Source: JAALKW01 sp963974485 (GTDB lineage: Bacteria > Pseudomonadota > Gammaproteobacteria > Legionellales > Legionellaceae). From it: 64,000 nt of DNA. Location: positions 62,001 to 126,000 of the forward strand of contig CAXBBS010000006.1 in the NCBI GenBank assembly GCA_963974485.1, written 5' to 3'. Shown here piece after piece: positions 25,781 to 35,406 of the stretch (position 1 is the first letter of the stretch; each line of letters opens with the position of its first letter). Both the position numbers and the translations under genes were made by a program. The notes beneath the pieces were generated by a model. That model saw nothing but the letters and a program-made list of their open reading frames with translations, ran no database searches and was not told the DNA's origin.

Positions 25781-27049
25781 CTAAGATTTTTCTGGCTCTG
25801 GATCTTTTAAGAAAAAACCAATCACCATCACTAATACAAGTGATAAGGGTAGCACGAGAAGTGCTCGTTGATAATCAGAGATATGATACATCATCGCACC
25901 AGCTGACTCAGCTTGCGTAGTAGAGTAATCTAGTAAAAACCCAACCAAAGGCTGAAAAATCACCGCGCCAAGGGTCACAATCATATTCACAGCAGCAAAG
26001 ACAGTCCCGGATAGCTCAGCCCCACTACGTTCTTTTGCCATCACAAAAACAATGATTTCTGTTCCACTAAACACACCGTATAAAAACAGCAACACCAGTA
26101 AACTTGTGTATGACAGATGAGGTACATACAACACAGCTGCAATACACAGTAAAGCACAAAACGCCCCAAGGACAAGTGGTCGTGTGCGCCGCCCAGTTCG
26201 ATCAGACCAATACCCACTTAATGGCGCACCAACGGCCCACCCCAGAAACATGGCTGAGACAACTTTAGCGGCTTCCATTTTGGTTAAATGATGTGCTTGC
26301 TCGAGGTATGATTTTCCCCATAACTCCCCAAAAACAGAAAGCGAAGTATATAACGATGCCCCAACCAAACCAATCAACCAAACTTCGCGCGAAATTAAAA
26401 CACGCCAAACCTGATTCAAAAAACATTTGAGCGATTTTTTACATTCATGTTCACGTCCAGGAGCGTCACGCACAATGAGTAAGATCAAGACCGTTAAAAC
26501 AGCACCTGCAATCACGGTGAGCATTAAGACTTTATCGAGCGCCATCGTTGCAGCGAACTCAGTAAGCTTAACACCACCGTACATCAATCCAAACATGCCA
26601 AGCGCCGTCATAAGCCCTGTTGCTAATGAAAAATAACGCTTAGGAAGCCAGTGTGTCAGTAAGGTTAAAACCCCAACAAAAGCAAATGACGAACCAAATC
26701 CAACGAGAAAACGTCCAATTCCTGCAATATATAGCGACGAAAAATTCATAAATAAATATGAACCAAACGTGCAACATAAACAAGCAAATGACAGTAATTT
26801 ACGTGGACCAAAGCGATCGATCAGCATGCCAACCGGAAGCTGCATCGGTGAATAGGCAAAGTAATAGAGTACAGCTAATTGCCCAAAGGTTGTGGCTGAA
26901 ATATGACCGAAAGCTTCACTTAGCTCGCCCTGCAACGTTCCTGGTAAGATACGAAGTAAAAACTCGTAACAATAAAAGAACGCTGCAATAAGACAAACAG
27001 TAATACCAAAGATTAAGTGCTTACGACTCTTTAGGATTACATCCTGCAT
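25781..27049 (-). CDS. MFS transporter (array member 2, divergent)
   Basis: 422 residues, twelve membrane helices, MFS motif GMLIDRFGPRKLL. It belongs to the same family as its two neighbours but is clearly more distant from both than they are from each other. Its start lies 29 nt inside the preceding MFS gene in another frame, so translation is likely coupled. The substrate is unknown. Confidence 0.85.
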   Translation of the reverse strand: MQDVILKSRKHLIFGITVCLIAAFFYCYEFLLRILPGTLQGELSEAFGHISATTFGQLAVLYYFAYSPMQLPVGMLIDRFGPRKLLSFACLCCTFGSYLFMNFSSLYIAGIGRFLVGFGSSFAFVGVLTLLTHWLPKRYFSLATGLMTALGMFGLMYGGVKLTEFAATMALDKVLMLTVIAGAVLTVLILLIVRDAPGREHECKKSLKCFLNQVWRVLISREVWLIGLVGASLYTSLSVFGELWGKSYLEQAHHLTKMEAAKVVSAMFLGWAVGAPLSGYWSDRTGRRTRPLVLGAFCALLCIAAVLYVPHLSYTSLLVLLFLYGVFSGTEIIVFVMAKERSGAELSGTVFAAVNMIVTLGAVIFQPLVGFLLDYSTTQAESAGAMMYHISDYQRALLVLPLSLVLVMVIGFFLKDPEPEKS

Positions 27050-28337
27050 GTGCGTGAGTCTCCTTCAAAAAGAATGTTAGAATAGCCGCACAAAATACAC
27101 CGATAGGAATCACAGCCATCGCTAACTGATAATCACTGGCTGTGTACAGTTCTCGTAGTTGGTCGCTGGTTAATGCATGTAAGGCCACGTCCCCTACGTG
27201 ACGCGCGCGTACGCTCCAATCAAGTAAGTGACCGATTAAAGGTTGTAACAGCATCGCACCAAGCATCACAAACATATTCGTGGTTGCAATCGCAGTACCG
27301 CCGGCTTCTTGTGGGCTTAATTCTCGACCGACAGCAAACACAACCGCTTGCACACTATAAAAAAGCCCCAAAATAAACATGGCAATATTGAGCGAGTGAC
27401 CGCTTAAGCCTGGCAGATACAAAATCACGGTCATAAGAACACCTGCTCCTACAGCACCGATAAACATCGGTAAGCGTCGTTGCTTGATTTTGTCAGAAAA
27501 ATAACCCCAAAGTGGCGCACCTACGGTGAAGCCCATAAACACAAGTGAGTTAGAAAATTGTGCTGCGGCAGGATCCATGCCATGGGCATGCGCTAAATAA
27601 GGTATACCCCATAATTCAGCAAACACCGTGGTTGGTAAATAAATCAAGCAACCAAACCCACCGTTAATCCAAATTTGCTTATTTTTAAGAATAATTTTGA
27701 GATCAAAAAAACCACGGTCTAACGTTTCAACGGTCCCGCCATCTTGGTCCAATTTGTCTTTATTATCGTGAATACCAAACCATAGTACGGCAATCACTCC
27801 CAAACCAAAAATAGCGGTGTAATTAACAGCGCTTTGCCATCCCAGCTGTTCAACCATCGCACCTAATAGGTTATCGCCAATCATAGCTCCTACTGTTCCA
27901 AGCGCTGCTGCAAGTCCCGCAACCAAAGCTAACCTATCTTCAGGAAGCCAGATTGTCGCCAATTTCAAGACGCCAACAAACGCAAAAGCCGAACCAAAAC
28001 CGGTTAGAAAACGACCCGCGGTTGCAATATTTACAACCTGGGTACTACCTAATAGCCACATACCGAGTACAGACAACGTACATGCAAGGGTTAATAATCG
28101 TCGTGGTCCATAACGGTCCATTAACACGCCGACCGGTAGTTGCATCGGTACGTAGGCATAATAATAAAACGCAGAAAACAAACCAAAACCTGTCGCAGAA
28201 AGCCCAAAGTGCTGGCGAAGCGGCATTTCCATGACGCTCGGTGTAATACGTAGGATATACTCATAGGAATAGAATAATGCTCCAAGAGCACAAATCAACC
28301 AAGGTATTAAACTCGCTTTCTTATTACGTAACAACAT
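27021..28337 (-). CDS. MFS transporter (array member 3)
   Basis: 438 residues, twelve membrane helices, MFS motif GVLMDRYGPRRLL. AAGGAG stands ahead of the ATG. It is close to the 24449-25759 gene over its whole length, including the ELWGIPYLAHAHGMDPAAAQFSN region and a KETHAHAG tail. It lies 14 nt after the malic enzyme gene, so malic enzyme and the three transporters probably form one transcript. Confidence 0.85.
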   Translation of the reverse strand: MLLRNKKASLIPWLICALGALFYSYEYILRITPSVMEMPLRQHFGLSATGFGLFSAFYYYAYVPMQLPVGVLMDRYGPRRLLTLACTLSVLGMWLLGSTQVVNIATAGRFLTGFGSAFAFVGVLKLATIWLPEDRLALVAGLAAALGTVGAMIGDNLLGAMVEQLGWQSAVNYTAIFGLGVIAVLWFGIHDNKDKLDQDGGTVETLDRGFFDLKIILKNKQIWINGGFGCLIYLPTTVFAELWGIPYLAHAHGMDPAAAQFSNSLVFMGFTVGAPLWGYFSDKIKQRRLPMFIGAVGAGVLMTVILYLPGLSGHSLNIAMFILGLFYSVQAVVFAVGRELSPQEAGGTAIATTNMFVMLGAMLLQPLIGHLLDWSVRARHVGDVALHALTSDQLRELYTASDYQLAMAVIPIGVFCAAILTFFLKETHAHAGCNPKES

Positions 28338-28351
28338 AAATTCTCCTTAAT

Positions 28352-29593
28352 TTAAATACGTTCTTGATTGAGCGTACCTACACCACTTGCTACGGCAGCG
28401 TCAGCTACCGCTTTGGGTACGCACGTTCTCAAGCGTGGGTCGATCGGTTTAGGTAGAATATATTCTGGCCCAAACTCCCAGTGCTTCACACCAGGATAGT
28501 TACGTTTAACTTCTTCAGGCACAGGTTCGTGTACCAGGTTCCGAATGGCTTCAACCGCGGCCATTTGCATGGCCTGGTTAATACATGTGGCGCGTGCATC
28601 AAGTGCACCTCTAAAAATATACGGGAAACACAACACATTGTTTACTTGATTTGGATAATCACTTCGCCCCGTTGCTAAGATCAAATCAGAACGTACTTCT
28701 CGCGCAAGCTCTGGACGAATCTCAGGGTTAGGATTTGATAAAGCAAATAAAATGGCTTTCGGTGCCATACAATTTAACAGTGCCGGCGTTAACAAATCAG
28801 GTTTTGCAACACCAATAAACACATCGGCATCAACCAAAGCTTCTTCTAACGTTCGCGCCTCAGACGTGGTCGCAAAAGCAAATTTGTAAGCATTCAAATC
28901 TTCTCGACCGACATGAATCACACCTTTGCTGTCTAATAACAGCATGTTTGCTTTGTTGGCCCCTAAAGCCACTAATAAGCGCATGGAAGCAATACCAGCA
29001 GCCCCGGCACCAATGCAAACAATTTTAGCGTTTTCTAATGTCTTGCCTTGGACTTCAAGCGCATTTAATAACCCCGCTGCAACCACAATCGCTGTACCGT
29101 GTTGATCATCATGAAACACGGGGATATTAAGCTGTTCAATTAACGCTTGTTCTATCTCAAAACATTCAGGCGCTTTGATATCTTCAAGATTGATTGCCCC
29201 AAACGTAGGAGCAATGCATTTTGCAGCGGCAATAAATGCTTGGGGATCAGCGGCATCCATTTCGATATCAAATACGTCTACATCAGCAAACTGCTTAAAC
29301 AAAACAGCTTTACCTTCCATTACAGGCTTACTTGCCAAGGGTCCTGTATCACCTAAACCAAGCACAGCCGTTCCATTAGTCATCACCGCGACCAAGTTTC
29401 CTTTAGCCGTATACCGATAAGCATCTTCTGGATTGGCTTGGATTGCTAAAACAGGTTGAGCAACACCAGGCGTATAAGCCAAAGATAAATCATCCTGGGA
29501 GTCTGTTGGTTTTGTAACCTTGATCGAGAGTTTTCCAGGCGTAGGAAAGGCATGATAGTGTAAGGCGCGTTGCTTTAATAAGTCATCATTCAA
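28352..29593 (-). CDS. Malic enzyme
   Basis: 413 residues, the length of the short bacterial form without the C-terminal phosphotransacetylase-like domain. SLAYTPGVAQPVLAI, the DIEMDAADP and NLEDIKAPECFEIE metal-site region, HDDQHGTAIV, and the NAD(P) motif IGAGAAGIASMRLL are visible. It converts malate to pyruvate and CO2 with reduction of NAD(P). NAD versus NADP use is not assigned. It leads the putative operon with three MFS transporters, consistent with central carbon or amino acid use. Confidence 0.93.
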   Translation of the reverse strand: MNDDLLKQRALHYHAFPTPGKLSIKVTKPTDSQDDLSLAYTPGVAQPVLAIQANPEDAYRYTAKGNLVAVMTNGTAVLGLGDTGPLASKPVMEGKAVLFKQFADVDVFDIEMDAADPQAFIAAAKCIAPTFGAINLEDIKAPECFEIEQALIEQLNIPVFHDDQHGTAIVVAAGLLNALEVQGKTLENAKIVCIGAGAAGIASMRLLVALGANKANMLLLDSKGVIHVGREDLNAYKFAFATTSEARTLEEALVDADVFIGVAKPDLLTPALLNCMAPKAILFALSNPNPEIRPELAREVRSDLILATGRSDYPNQVNNVLCFPYIFRGALDARATCINQAMQMAAVEAIRNLVHEPVPEEVKRNYPGVKHWEFGPEYILPKPIDPRLRTCVPKAVADAAVASGVGTLNQERI

Positions 29594-29648
29594 AATAGCT
29601 TCTCGCTTCTCGTTAATTAAACATGCAAAGTATAAAAACCACGCATAA

Positions 29649-29675
29649 AAATAAGGCGCTTATCCTTTGCGCCTA
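29649..29675 (-). terminator. Predicted intrinsic terminator of rpmE
   Basis: On the minus strand AGGCGC and GCGCCT pair around AAAGGATAA, followed by TATTTTTA. It lies about 50 nt past the rpmE stop. Confidence 0.5.
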
Positions 29676-29723
29676 TATTTTATATATACTACGTGATTGA
29701 CTACATCATTTTTTAGCTGCTTA

Positions 29724-29933
29724 TTACTTAGAAGCAGATTTGATATTATAACGATCTTGGAAACGCTTAACACGTCCTCCAGTATCTGTTACTCGTTGCT
29801 GTCCTGTATAGAACGGATGACATTGAGAACAAACTTCAACGTTTAAATCTTCACATAACGTAGATCTTGTTTCAAAGGTATGCCCACAACTGCAAAGCAC
29901 TTTAATCACTTCATAATCTGGATGAATCGACAT
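29724..29933 (-). CDS. rpmE: 50S ribosomal protein L31 (zinc-binding form)
   Basis: 69 residues. Cysteines in VLCSCGHTF and VEVCSQCHPFYTGQQR give the four-Cys zinc site of the C+ type. The typical RVTDTGGRVKRFQDRY tail is present. It is a single gene with hairpin terminator downstream and is divergent in neither direction. Confidence 0.95.
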   Translation of the reverse strand: MSIHPDYEVIKVLCSCGHTFETRSTLCEDLNVEVCSQCHPFYTGQQRVTDTGGRVKRFQDRYNIKSASK

Positions 29934-30056
29934 TGCTAAAACTCTCTTAATAATATAGTTATCACTAAACAGGCACTAAGCGTGGCATTCTACCATGCAC
30001 ACAAAAAAAATCAATGCCACTCTTTTTCTTCCTCCCATAAACAACGCGTTTAAACG

Positions 30057-31931
30057 TTAATTACTTGGGTTTATCAATACAAAACTCACTTTACCATCAG
30101 AAAAACGACGTTTTGCCGAGGCTATTAATATTTCATTGGTGGGATCGTCGAGTCCCAAGGTTAAATTTTGTGTTGGCTCATCGAAAGCAATCAAAAACAA
30201 GCCCGCTTTTGAGAGCCAGCGCATATGCTTCTTTGATATCAACATTTTACACGCCTCTCTGGCCTTTTCAAGCTGGCTACGAGGGAAGAGTTGCAATGCA
30301 TATTGCTTACCTAGCCATGGGAATAAATCATGTTGTGTAATCATACCAAGCCGTACCAAAGCGTCACCTAGCCGCTCCCCTGTTTTTTTATGTTGAAGCA
30401 AAGCCTCATGCAACTGAGTCTCGGTGATTAATCCATCTTCCAGTAATAAATCACCGATGCGTCGCTTGAACGGTACGAGAATATGCCTACCAGGAAATTG
30501 ATGCTCTGTTTTATCCCACGCCACGGGCTTCGCTTGTTTACGAGGATTGATCGAGACAAAATATAATCGATACGCACGAATCAAGGCATGTAAATTCAAT
30601 AAATTACCATACGCTGCACGTAGAAGCGTTAAACTTGCAGCAACGTTTCCATAGACACGACGTGTAGCAATAATGCGCTGAAGCAAGCGCATACACATCA
30701 TAAACGTACCGATTAAAATTAGCTTCCATACCCAAGAATGCATATTAAACTGCTCTTGTAAGACTGGATAGCTTGGATGATTAACCGTCCCCACTTCATA
30801 CACAAGCCAAAATATCAATAAAAAATAAGCAGCTCCATTAATAAAATGCGTAATAAATGCTTTTCTATCATGTATCAATGAATAACGAAGACGCCATGAC
30901 TTGGGCCAAGCCGAATGCTCCCATTCTTGAAAAACAATCCCAATGATCCAACGTGATTTTTGACGAACCGCTTGAAAATAATTCTGAGGAAACATCGCAC
31001 GTGTAGCTACATGCTCTTTCACTTTTTTTTGTATATATTTTTTTTTAAAAAAACCTCGTTTCACCCATTTTGTTCTTAGAATATATTGCGTTAAAAAAAT
31101 AGGCTTAAAACCCAAGGCTCGTATTTTAAACGAGGTTCGATAATCCTCTGTTAGCGAGTTTTCTTCAAACGGGCAATCACCCGACTCTGCACCCAAAGCA
31201 GTGATTGCACGACGTGAAAAAGCGGTGCCAACACCGGCTGATGGCACATGCAATTTAAGGGCCTCACGAACAATAATATTTTTGGTATGCGCCTCTGCAA
31301 ACTCATCGGCATAGAGCCAATGCGTAAAGTTTCTATGCGAAACTTCCAGAGGAAACACAGGTATTTGAATCATATCTTTACGTGGGATTAAATAATTATA
31401 TAACTTAAACGATAGAGGATGGATCACATCTTCCGAATCATGAAATAGAATAATATCAAACATCTGGCCACACTCATCTTCACGTTGTTTGACCGCTCGA
31501 TACAACTGATTCAAATTGGCTGCTTTATTTGTCGGACCAGGGGCATCACCTATCACGCAATGTACATGTTTATCATGTGTGGCAACCGCTTCAACCTCAG
31601 CAATGGTCTGCGGATCATTCGGATACAACCCAACAAACATAACATAATTATCATAATCAATTGAGCTGCAATTATGTCGTAACATATTGCCAATAATATT
31701 GGCTTCATGCCAACAAGGCACAAGGACAGCAATTGATTTTTCTGGCGAAGATAACAATTGCTCATAGGTTAACGGCTGATAAGAGCGCTGCTTCCACAAA
31801 CGATATGGCCATCGAATCCAATAAAAAACATCAAAAAATAAATCATCTAAACCAGAAATAATAAACAATATTGCCAGAGCAATTAGCATGAACCACATAA
31901 ATAAATAAAGCGTTAGTATCATATCATGCAT
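30057..31931 (-). CDS. nfrB: NfrB-like inner-membrane glycosyltransferase with c-di-GMP-binding MshEN tail
   Basis: 624 residues. An N-terminal membrane helix is followed by a family 2 glycosyltransferase domain (SIAVLVPCWHEANIIGNML near 66-84, HDSEDVIHPLS, and the acceptor segment NSLTEDYRTSF and RQKSRWIIG). More helices lie near 370-440. From about 490 come two MshEN units, RRIGDLLLEDGLITETQLHE and ERLGDALVRLGMITQHDL, known to bind c-di-GMP. This is the NfrB layout; in E. coli NfrA/NfrB form a c-di-GMP-activated exopolysaccharide machine used by phage N4 as receptor. nfrA lies just upstream (14-nt gap). Confidence 0.88.
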   Translation of the reverse strand: MHDMILTLYLFMWFMLIALAILFIISGLDDLFFDVFYWIRWPYRLWKQRSYQPLTYEQLLSSPEKSIAVLVPCWHEANIIGNMLRHNCSSIDYDNYVMFVGLYPNDPQTIAEVEAVATHDKHVHCVIGDAPGPTNKAANLNQLYRAVKQREDECGQMFDIILFHDSEDVIHPLSFKLYNYLIPRKDMIQIPVFPLEVSHRNFTHWLYADEFAEAHTKNIIVREALKLHVPSAGVGTAFSRRAITALGAESGDCPFEENSLTEDYRTSFKIRALGFKPIFLTQYILRTKWVKRGFFKKKYIQKKVKEHVATRAMFPQNYFQAVRQKSRWIIGIVFQEWEHSAWPKSWRLRYSLIHDRKAFITHFINGAAYFLLIFWLVYEVGTVNHPSYPVLQEQFNMHSWVWKLILIGTFMMCMRLLQRIIATRRVYGNVAASLTLLRAAYGNLLNLHALIRAYRLYFVSINPRKQAKPVAWDKTEHQFPGRHILVPFKRRIGDLLLEDGLITETQLHEALLQHKKTGERLGDALVRLGMITQHDLFPWLGKQYALQLFPRSQLEKAREACKMLISKKHMRWLSKAGLFLIAFDEPTQNLTLGLDDPTNEILIASAKRRFSDGKVSFVLINPSN

Positions 31932-31945
31932 CGTGTATATCCTTA

Positions 31946-33577
31946 TTATACCTTCACATAAAATTGCAAAAGTGCGCGTTTATTACTGTAATATTTATTA
32001 TAAGGATTATGTTGCAGCCCTCCCACAGGCAGATACATGCCGTTGATATAATCCAAATGAATTTCGAAATTGTAACGGTTGGAAGGAATAATCGCGAGGC
32101 CCGGGCCAAGCTCTGCGAAGTTATTATAAAAGTCTCGACGCGTATCCTCAATCACACGCCCTCGAGCAAATAGATTAATCATACTGCTTTTATACTGAAA
32201 CAATCGAATCCCTTGATGTGTTCTAACCGACGCAATCACATTATTATCATAGCGTGAAAAATACGTCATTTCGGCATACCAAATAGCATAATAATTCGTA
32301 CTGTACGTGGGCTCAGTAAAATAGGTTGGGCGTGCGCCTACCTCCTGATAATACATAAATCCTGCTCGTAAATCAGGGCGCCATCGCTCACGTGTACGGT
32401 CAAATAAATCAAATGCACCGCCTGCTTCAACATACACAAACAGCGGCAGTTGCTTGAATGGAAAAATTTGCCCACCTACACCCGTTACCCAAACGTTATC
32501 TTCATACAATTGTGTCAATTCACCCAGATTATTCGAGCGATTATCTTGTGTACGTCGTGTAAACGTATAAACGCGTGGTCGCATAGGAAGATCTAACTCC
32601 ACGCCAAGCCGGCCAATAAACTGAGAAACCGTTATTCCAAAACGATTTTGAGTGAACGGCATCGTAAAAAACTCACCATAATACGGACTAGGAAAAGCTT
32701 TGGTTTGTTGGCCTGCAGAACGGGTCATGGCATCTTGAGCTAACCATGAAATTTTGGGATTTTGGCTCGCAGTCGCCTGATTAAAATAATGATAGGCTTT
32801 TTTATTCTGAGCAAGACCGCTGTATAAATAACCGATTTGCATCGCTTCAGCAGGATCATGTGTCATCGCATACACACGCGTAAAGATCTCGACAGCATCA
32901 TCAATACGCCCTTCTTCTATGGCTAAAAAACCCGCCTCTTTCAGCGCTTGTGCATGCATGGGGTGTGTGTGATTCATGGCTTCAATATAAACACGTGCAG
33001 CAGTATGATCTTTTTTTCGTAACCGATAGAACGTATCCAGCTCATCCTCTTCGGCCTCACTGCCCTCTGAAGACCACGCAGGATAAAAAAACTGTGCATT
33101 CACCCAATCTTTGTAATTAGGTATATAAGACATCATGCCTCGTAACGCTACCTGGGCAGGTCGAGACCACGAACTCAAGGGATCTGCAGCAAGCGTTAAA
33201 AAAAGCGGTTTTGCACGCTCCCACACACCGGCTTTATAGTAAAGATAAGCCAGTTGAAACGTGTATTTTTTATTATTAGGTAATTGTTGATGCAGTCGCT
33301 CGACCAAGGGCTGCGCCCCGATGAAATCTTTTTCTTGCACCAGCCATTGGCTCAACTCAACTAAAGCCAACGTGTGATTTTTATCCTGCTTCAAAATAAG
33401 TTCAAGTGCTTGGCGTGCAATTTTAGGATCTGAAACCTTTTTTTGATAATAAAGGTTCATTAAAACCAAGGGATCGCGCTTGATAATGCCTATCTGCATA
33501 TAGGCAACAAAAACAAGTAATAACACGAGTAGCGCAATCAAGCCGCTAACAATGCGCATATGTCGTTTAAAAAGCAT
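31946..33577 (-). CDS. nfrA: NfrA-like outer-membrane export protein with TPR repeats
   Basis: 543 residues. One N-terminal hydrophobic segment (about 7-28) is followed by TPR-like repeats to ~300 (LALVELSQWLVQEKDFIGAQPLVERL and others). The C-terminal ~200 residues look like a beta-barrel ending in an aromatic-rich strand (KRALLQFYVKV), matching the NfrA C-terminal domain. It is shorter than E. coli NfrA (~990), mainly in the repeat region. It probably exports the glycan made by NfrB and is co-transcribed with it. Confidence 0.8.
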   Translation of the reverse strand: MLFKRHMRIVSGLIALLVLLLVFVAYMQIGIIKRDPLVLMNLYYQKKVSDPKIARQALELILKQDKNHTLALVELSQWLVQEKDFIGAQPLVERLHQQLPNNKKYTFQLAYLYYKAGVWERAKPLFLTLAADPLSSWSRPAQVALRGMMSYIPNYKDWVNAQFFYPAWSSEGSEAEEDELDTFYRLRKKDHTAARVYIEAMNHTHPMHAQALKEAGFLAIEEGRIDDAVEIFTRVYAMTHDPAEAMQIGYLYSGLAQNKKAYHYFNQATASQNPKISWLAQDAMTRSAGQQTKAFPSPYYGEFFTMPFTQNRFGITVSQFIGRLGVELDLPMRPRVYTFTRRTQDNRSNNLGELTQLYEDNVWVTGVGGQIFPFKQLPLFVYVEAGGAFDLFDRTRERWRPDLRAGFMYYQEVGARPTYFTEPTYSTNYYAIWYAEMTYFSRYDNNVIASVRTHQGIRLFQYKSSMINLFARGRVIEDTRRDFYNNFAELGPGLAIIPSNRYNFEIHLDYINGMYLPVGGLQHNPYNKYYSNKRALLQFYVKV

Positions 33578-33742
33578 TTCGTCCTAACTTAAAGCTATTG
33601 TAACATGTTTGCGTGCATCATTCTTTCAGAAAAAATAGCTTCTGCCAAGAAAAGATAAACATTACTTGTTGTTTCCAATTTTTTTATATAAAACTAATGG
33701 AGGCATGCTGTTAATTATTATTAAAAATCAAAGGAGCTTTAC

Positions 33743-34111
33743 ATGAACCTGTTGAAACGGCCCCGTATTTTAGCCATAAGCATCGCTTTTGTTGCTGGCT
33801 TATTTACCATGAATACTTATGCAGCAACCAACGCTGAACTTGCAGACAAATGCCGTGAATTAGCTTTAAAAATTGATTGGTTGAGCCGCTACCAAGATCG
33901 TCCTACATGCACACAAAATTTAGATGGTACATCTGTTTATTTTGCAGGACATTATCTTGATAAAACAAACAAAATCAAAGCCCAAGAGTTATTAGAAGAA
34001 GCTTTAGTTAAATTAAATTTTTCTTTTGAGGTTGGGTGTTATGGGCAAAATGATATAAAATCTTTGAGTTCTGACATTAAAGTACTCCTACAAGCCATCA
34101 ATGCGAGCTAA
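33743..34111 (+). CDS. Small exported protein of unknown function
   Basis: 122 residues, with AAAGGAG 8 nt before the ATG. A classic signal peptide ends near NTYAA (about residue 28). The mature part is about 95 residues with three cysteines (CREL, CTQN, CYGQ) and is probably helical. I do not recognise it. It is divergent from nfrA. Confidence 0.6.
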   Translation: MNLLKRPRILAISIAFVAGLFTMNTYAATNAELADKCRELALKIDWLSRYQDRPTCTQNLDGTSVYFAGHYLDKTNKIKAQELLEEALVKLNFSFEVGCYGQNDIKSLSSDIKVLLQAINAS

Positions 34112-34148
34112 GCTTCACAGGCCAGTAAGCATGTACCTACCTTCGCGC

Positions 34149-34373
34149 TTACTGGTTCCACCAAGCTCTTGCTGAGCGATCTTGTGCTTGCTCAGCATCT
34201 TCTGAATAAAAACCTGCTGGATAATACAGTTTTTGTTTGAGACCTTCATGTCGTACAAATTTAACGCGTTCAACATGACCAGAATTTGGTTTTTCTTCTG
34301 CAGTGGCGTTAGATGACGTTGTTGCACAAGCCGTTAAACACACAAGCGTGAAAAAAATAATCATGCATTTCAT
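34149..34373 (-). CDS. Small lipoprotein of unknown function
   Basis: 74 residues. A short lipoprotein signal ends in the lipobox LTAC (cysteine near residue 16), and the mature protein is ~59 residues. Its C-terminus is aromatic and charged (AEQAQDRSARAWWNQ). It is similar in size to small Dot/Icm or envelope lipoproteins but has no recognisable family. It is convergent with the exported protein gene at 33743. Confidence 0.6.
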   Translation of the reverse strand: MKCMIIFFTLVCLTACATTSSNATAEEKPNSGHVERVKFVRHEGLKQKLYYPAGFYSEDAEQAQDRSARAWWNQ

Positions 34374-34442
34374 ATAAGCATCCGATCATGAGTTAGTGAC
34401 TACATAATCGGCAATGTGTTCTAAAACTTAAATTTAAAATAT

Positions 34443-34467
34443 AAAAAAAGCCTGTCAAAGACAGGCT
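34443..34467 (-). terminator. Intrinsic terminator
   Basis: On the minus strand AGCCTGTC-TTT-GACAGGCT forms a perfect 8-bp stem followed by seven T. It ends the transcript of the 34497-35285 gene. Confidence 0.85.
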
Positions 34468-34496
34468 CTTAATATCATGCTTTTTATCCGTACTGA

Positions 34497-35285
34497 TTAC
34501 TCAGTAGGCGCAGGCGCAGTATTATCTTGTATTTGTTCTTCTGTTTCAGGCACTTCAGGCGTAACTGGGTTACTGTTAAAAAAGCCGAGTGTTCGGGCAA
34601 GTGCTACACCACTCGCGGCTGTAGCTACAATGCCTACACCCAAGAGAACAGGGTTTGCCGTCATGACAGCTGCAATACTCAGGGCGATACTTGCCACAAG
34701 AGCTACACTTAAACCAACTTTCAACCAAAAAGACAAATCCAGACCTTCAACAAATTGCTCGGCTTGCGGAGCATTATCGTCCTGGGTATCAACTGATTCG
34801 CTCAGCCATTTTGGTGCGTGAATATTTATGGTTTCGCTGGTAACTGATACATCATCTTGACTTTCAGAGTCGACAACGGGTGCAGGTGAGATGGTAGCTG
34901 GTTCTAAAACAACTGGAGACTCAACAGCTGGAGACTCAACAACAAGCTCAGCCTTTAAGCCTTCCCGTATGTCATCTTGAAGATTTTTAAATAATTTAGT
35001 TTTATAAGTGTCTTCAAATTTATCAAACATGGTATCCTTTGGTCTAACTTTACGATTAAACTCAATTTTGACGCTCGATTCTAAATGTTTTTGTGCTTTA
35101 TCAAAAGCCTCTAAAGTGGTCTTTGGATTAGCAATTGCTTTTAATGCCTCCAATAGTTCGGGAATAAACTTAAAAGGAGTTGAGTTAGACACTGCATCGA
35201 GCCCTGTTAAGCCGTTCTGGACTAAATCCAAGTCTTTGTTATAGTTGTCAAGTAAAGTACTTGCTGCAGTTTGTGTCATTGGCAT
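34497..35285 (-). CDS. Hypothetical protein with Pro/Glu-rich linker and two membrane helices
   Basis: 262 residues from the ATG at 35285 (AAAAGG upstream; a GTG three codons earlier is possible). About 1-120 is a helical, Lys/Asp-rich domain. Then comes a low-complexity linker with a near-repeat VESPAVESPVV. Two adjacent hydrophobic helices (about 190-238, LKVGLSVALVASIALSIAAVM and LLGVGIVATAASGVALA) and a Pro/Glu tail follow. The helix pair near the C-terminus recalls membrane-inserted effectors of Legionellales, but no function is known. Confidence 0.6.
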   Translation of the reverse strand: MPMTQTAASTLLDNYNKDLDLVQNGLTGLDAVSNSTPFKFIPELLEALKAIANPKTTLEAFDKAQKHLESSVKIEFNRKVRPKDTMFDKFEDTYKTKLFKNLQDDIREGLKAELVVESPAVESPVVLEPATISPAPVVDSESQDDVSVTSETINIHAPKWLSESVDTQDDNAPQAEQFVEGLDLSFWLKVGLSVALVASIALSIAAVMTANPVLLGVGIVATAASGVALARTLGFFNSNPVTPEVPETEEQIQDNTAPAPTE

Positions 35286-35406
35286 AATCGTCACCTTTTA
35301 GTTATGAGTATAAAAATCGCCTTGGTGACCGATATTAACACACATTGTGATCAATTAAAATACCTTGTTTGGTTTGTTTAATCATATTTTTTAATCTACG
35401 AGAGGA

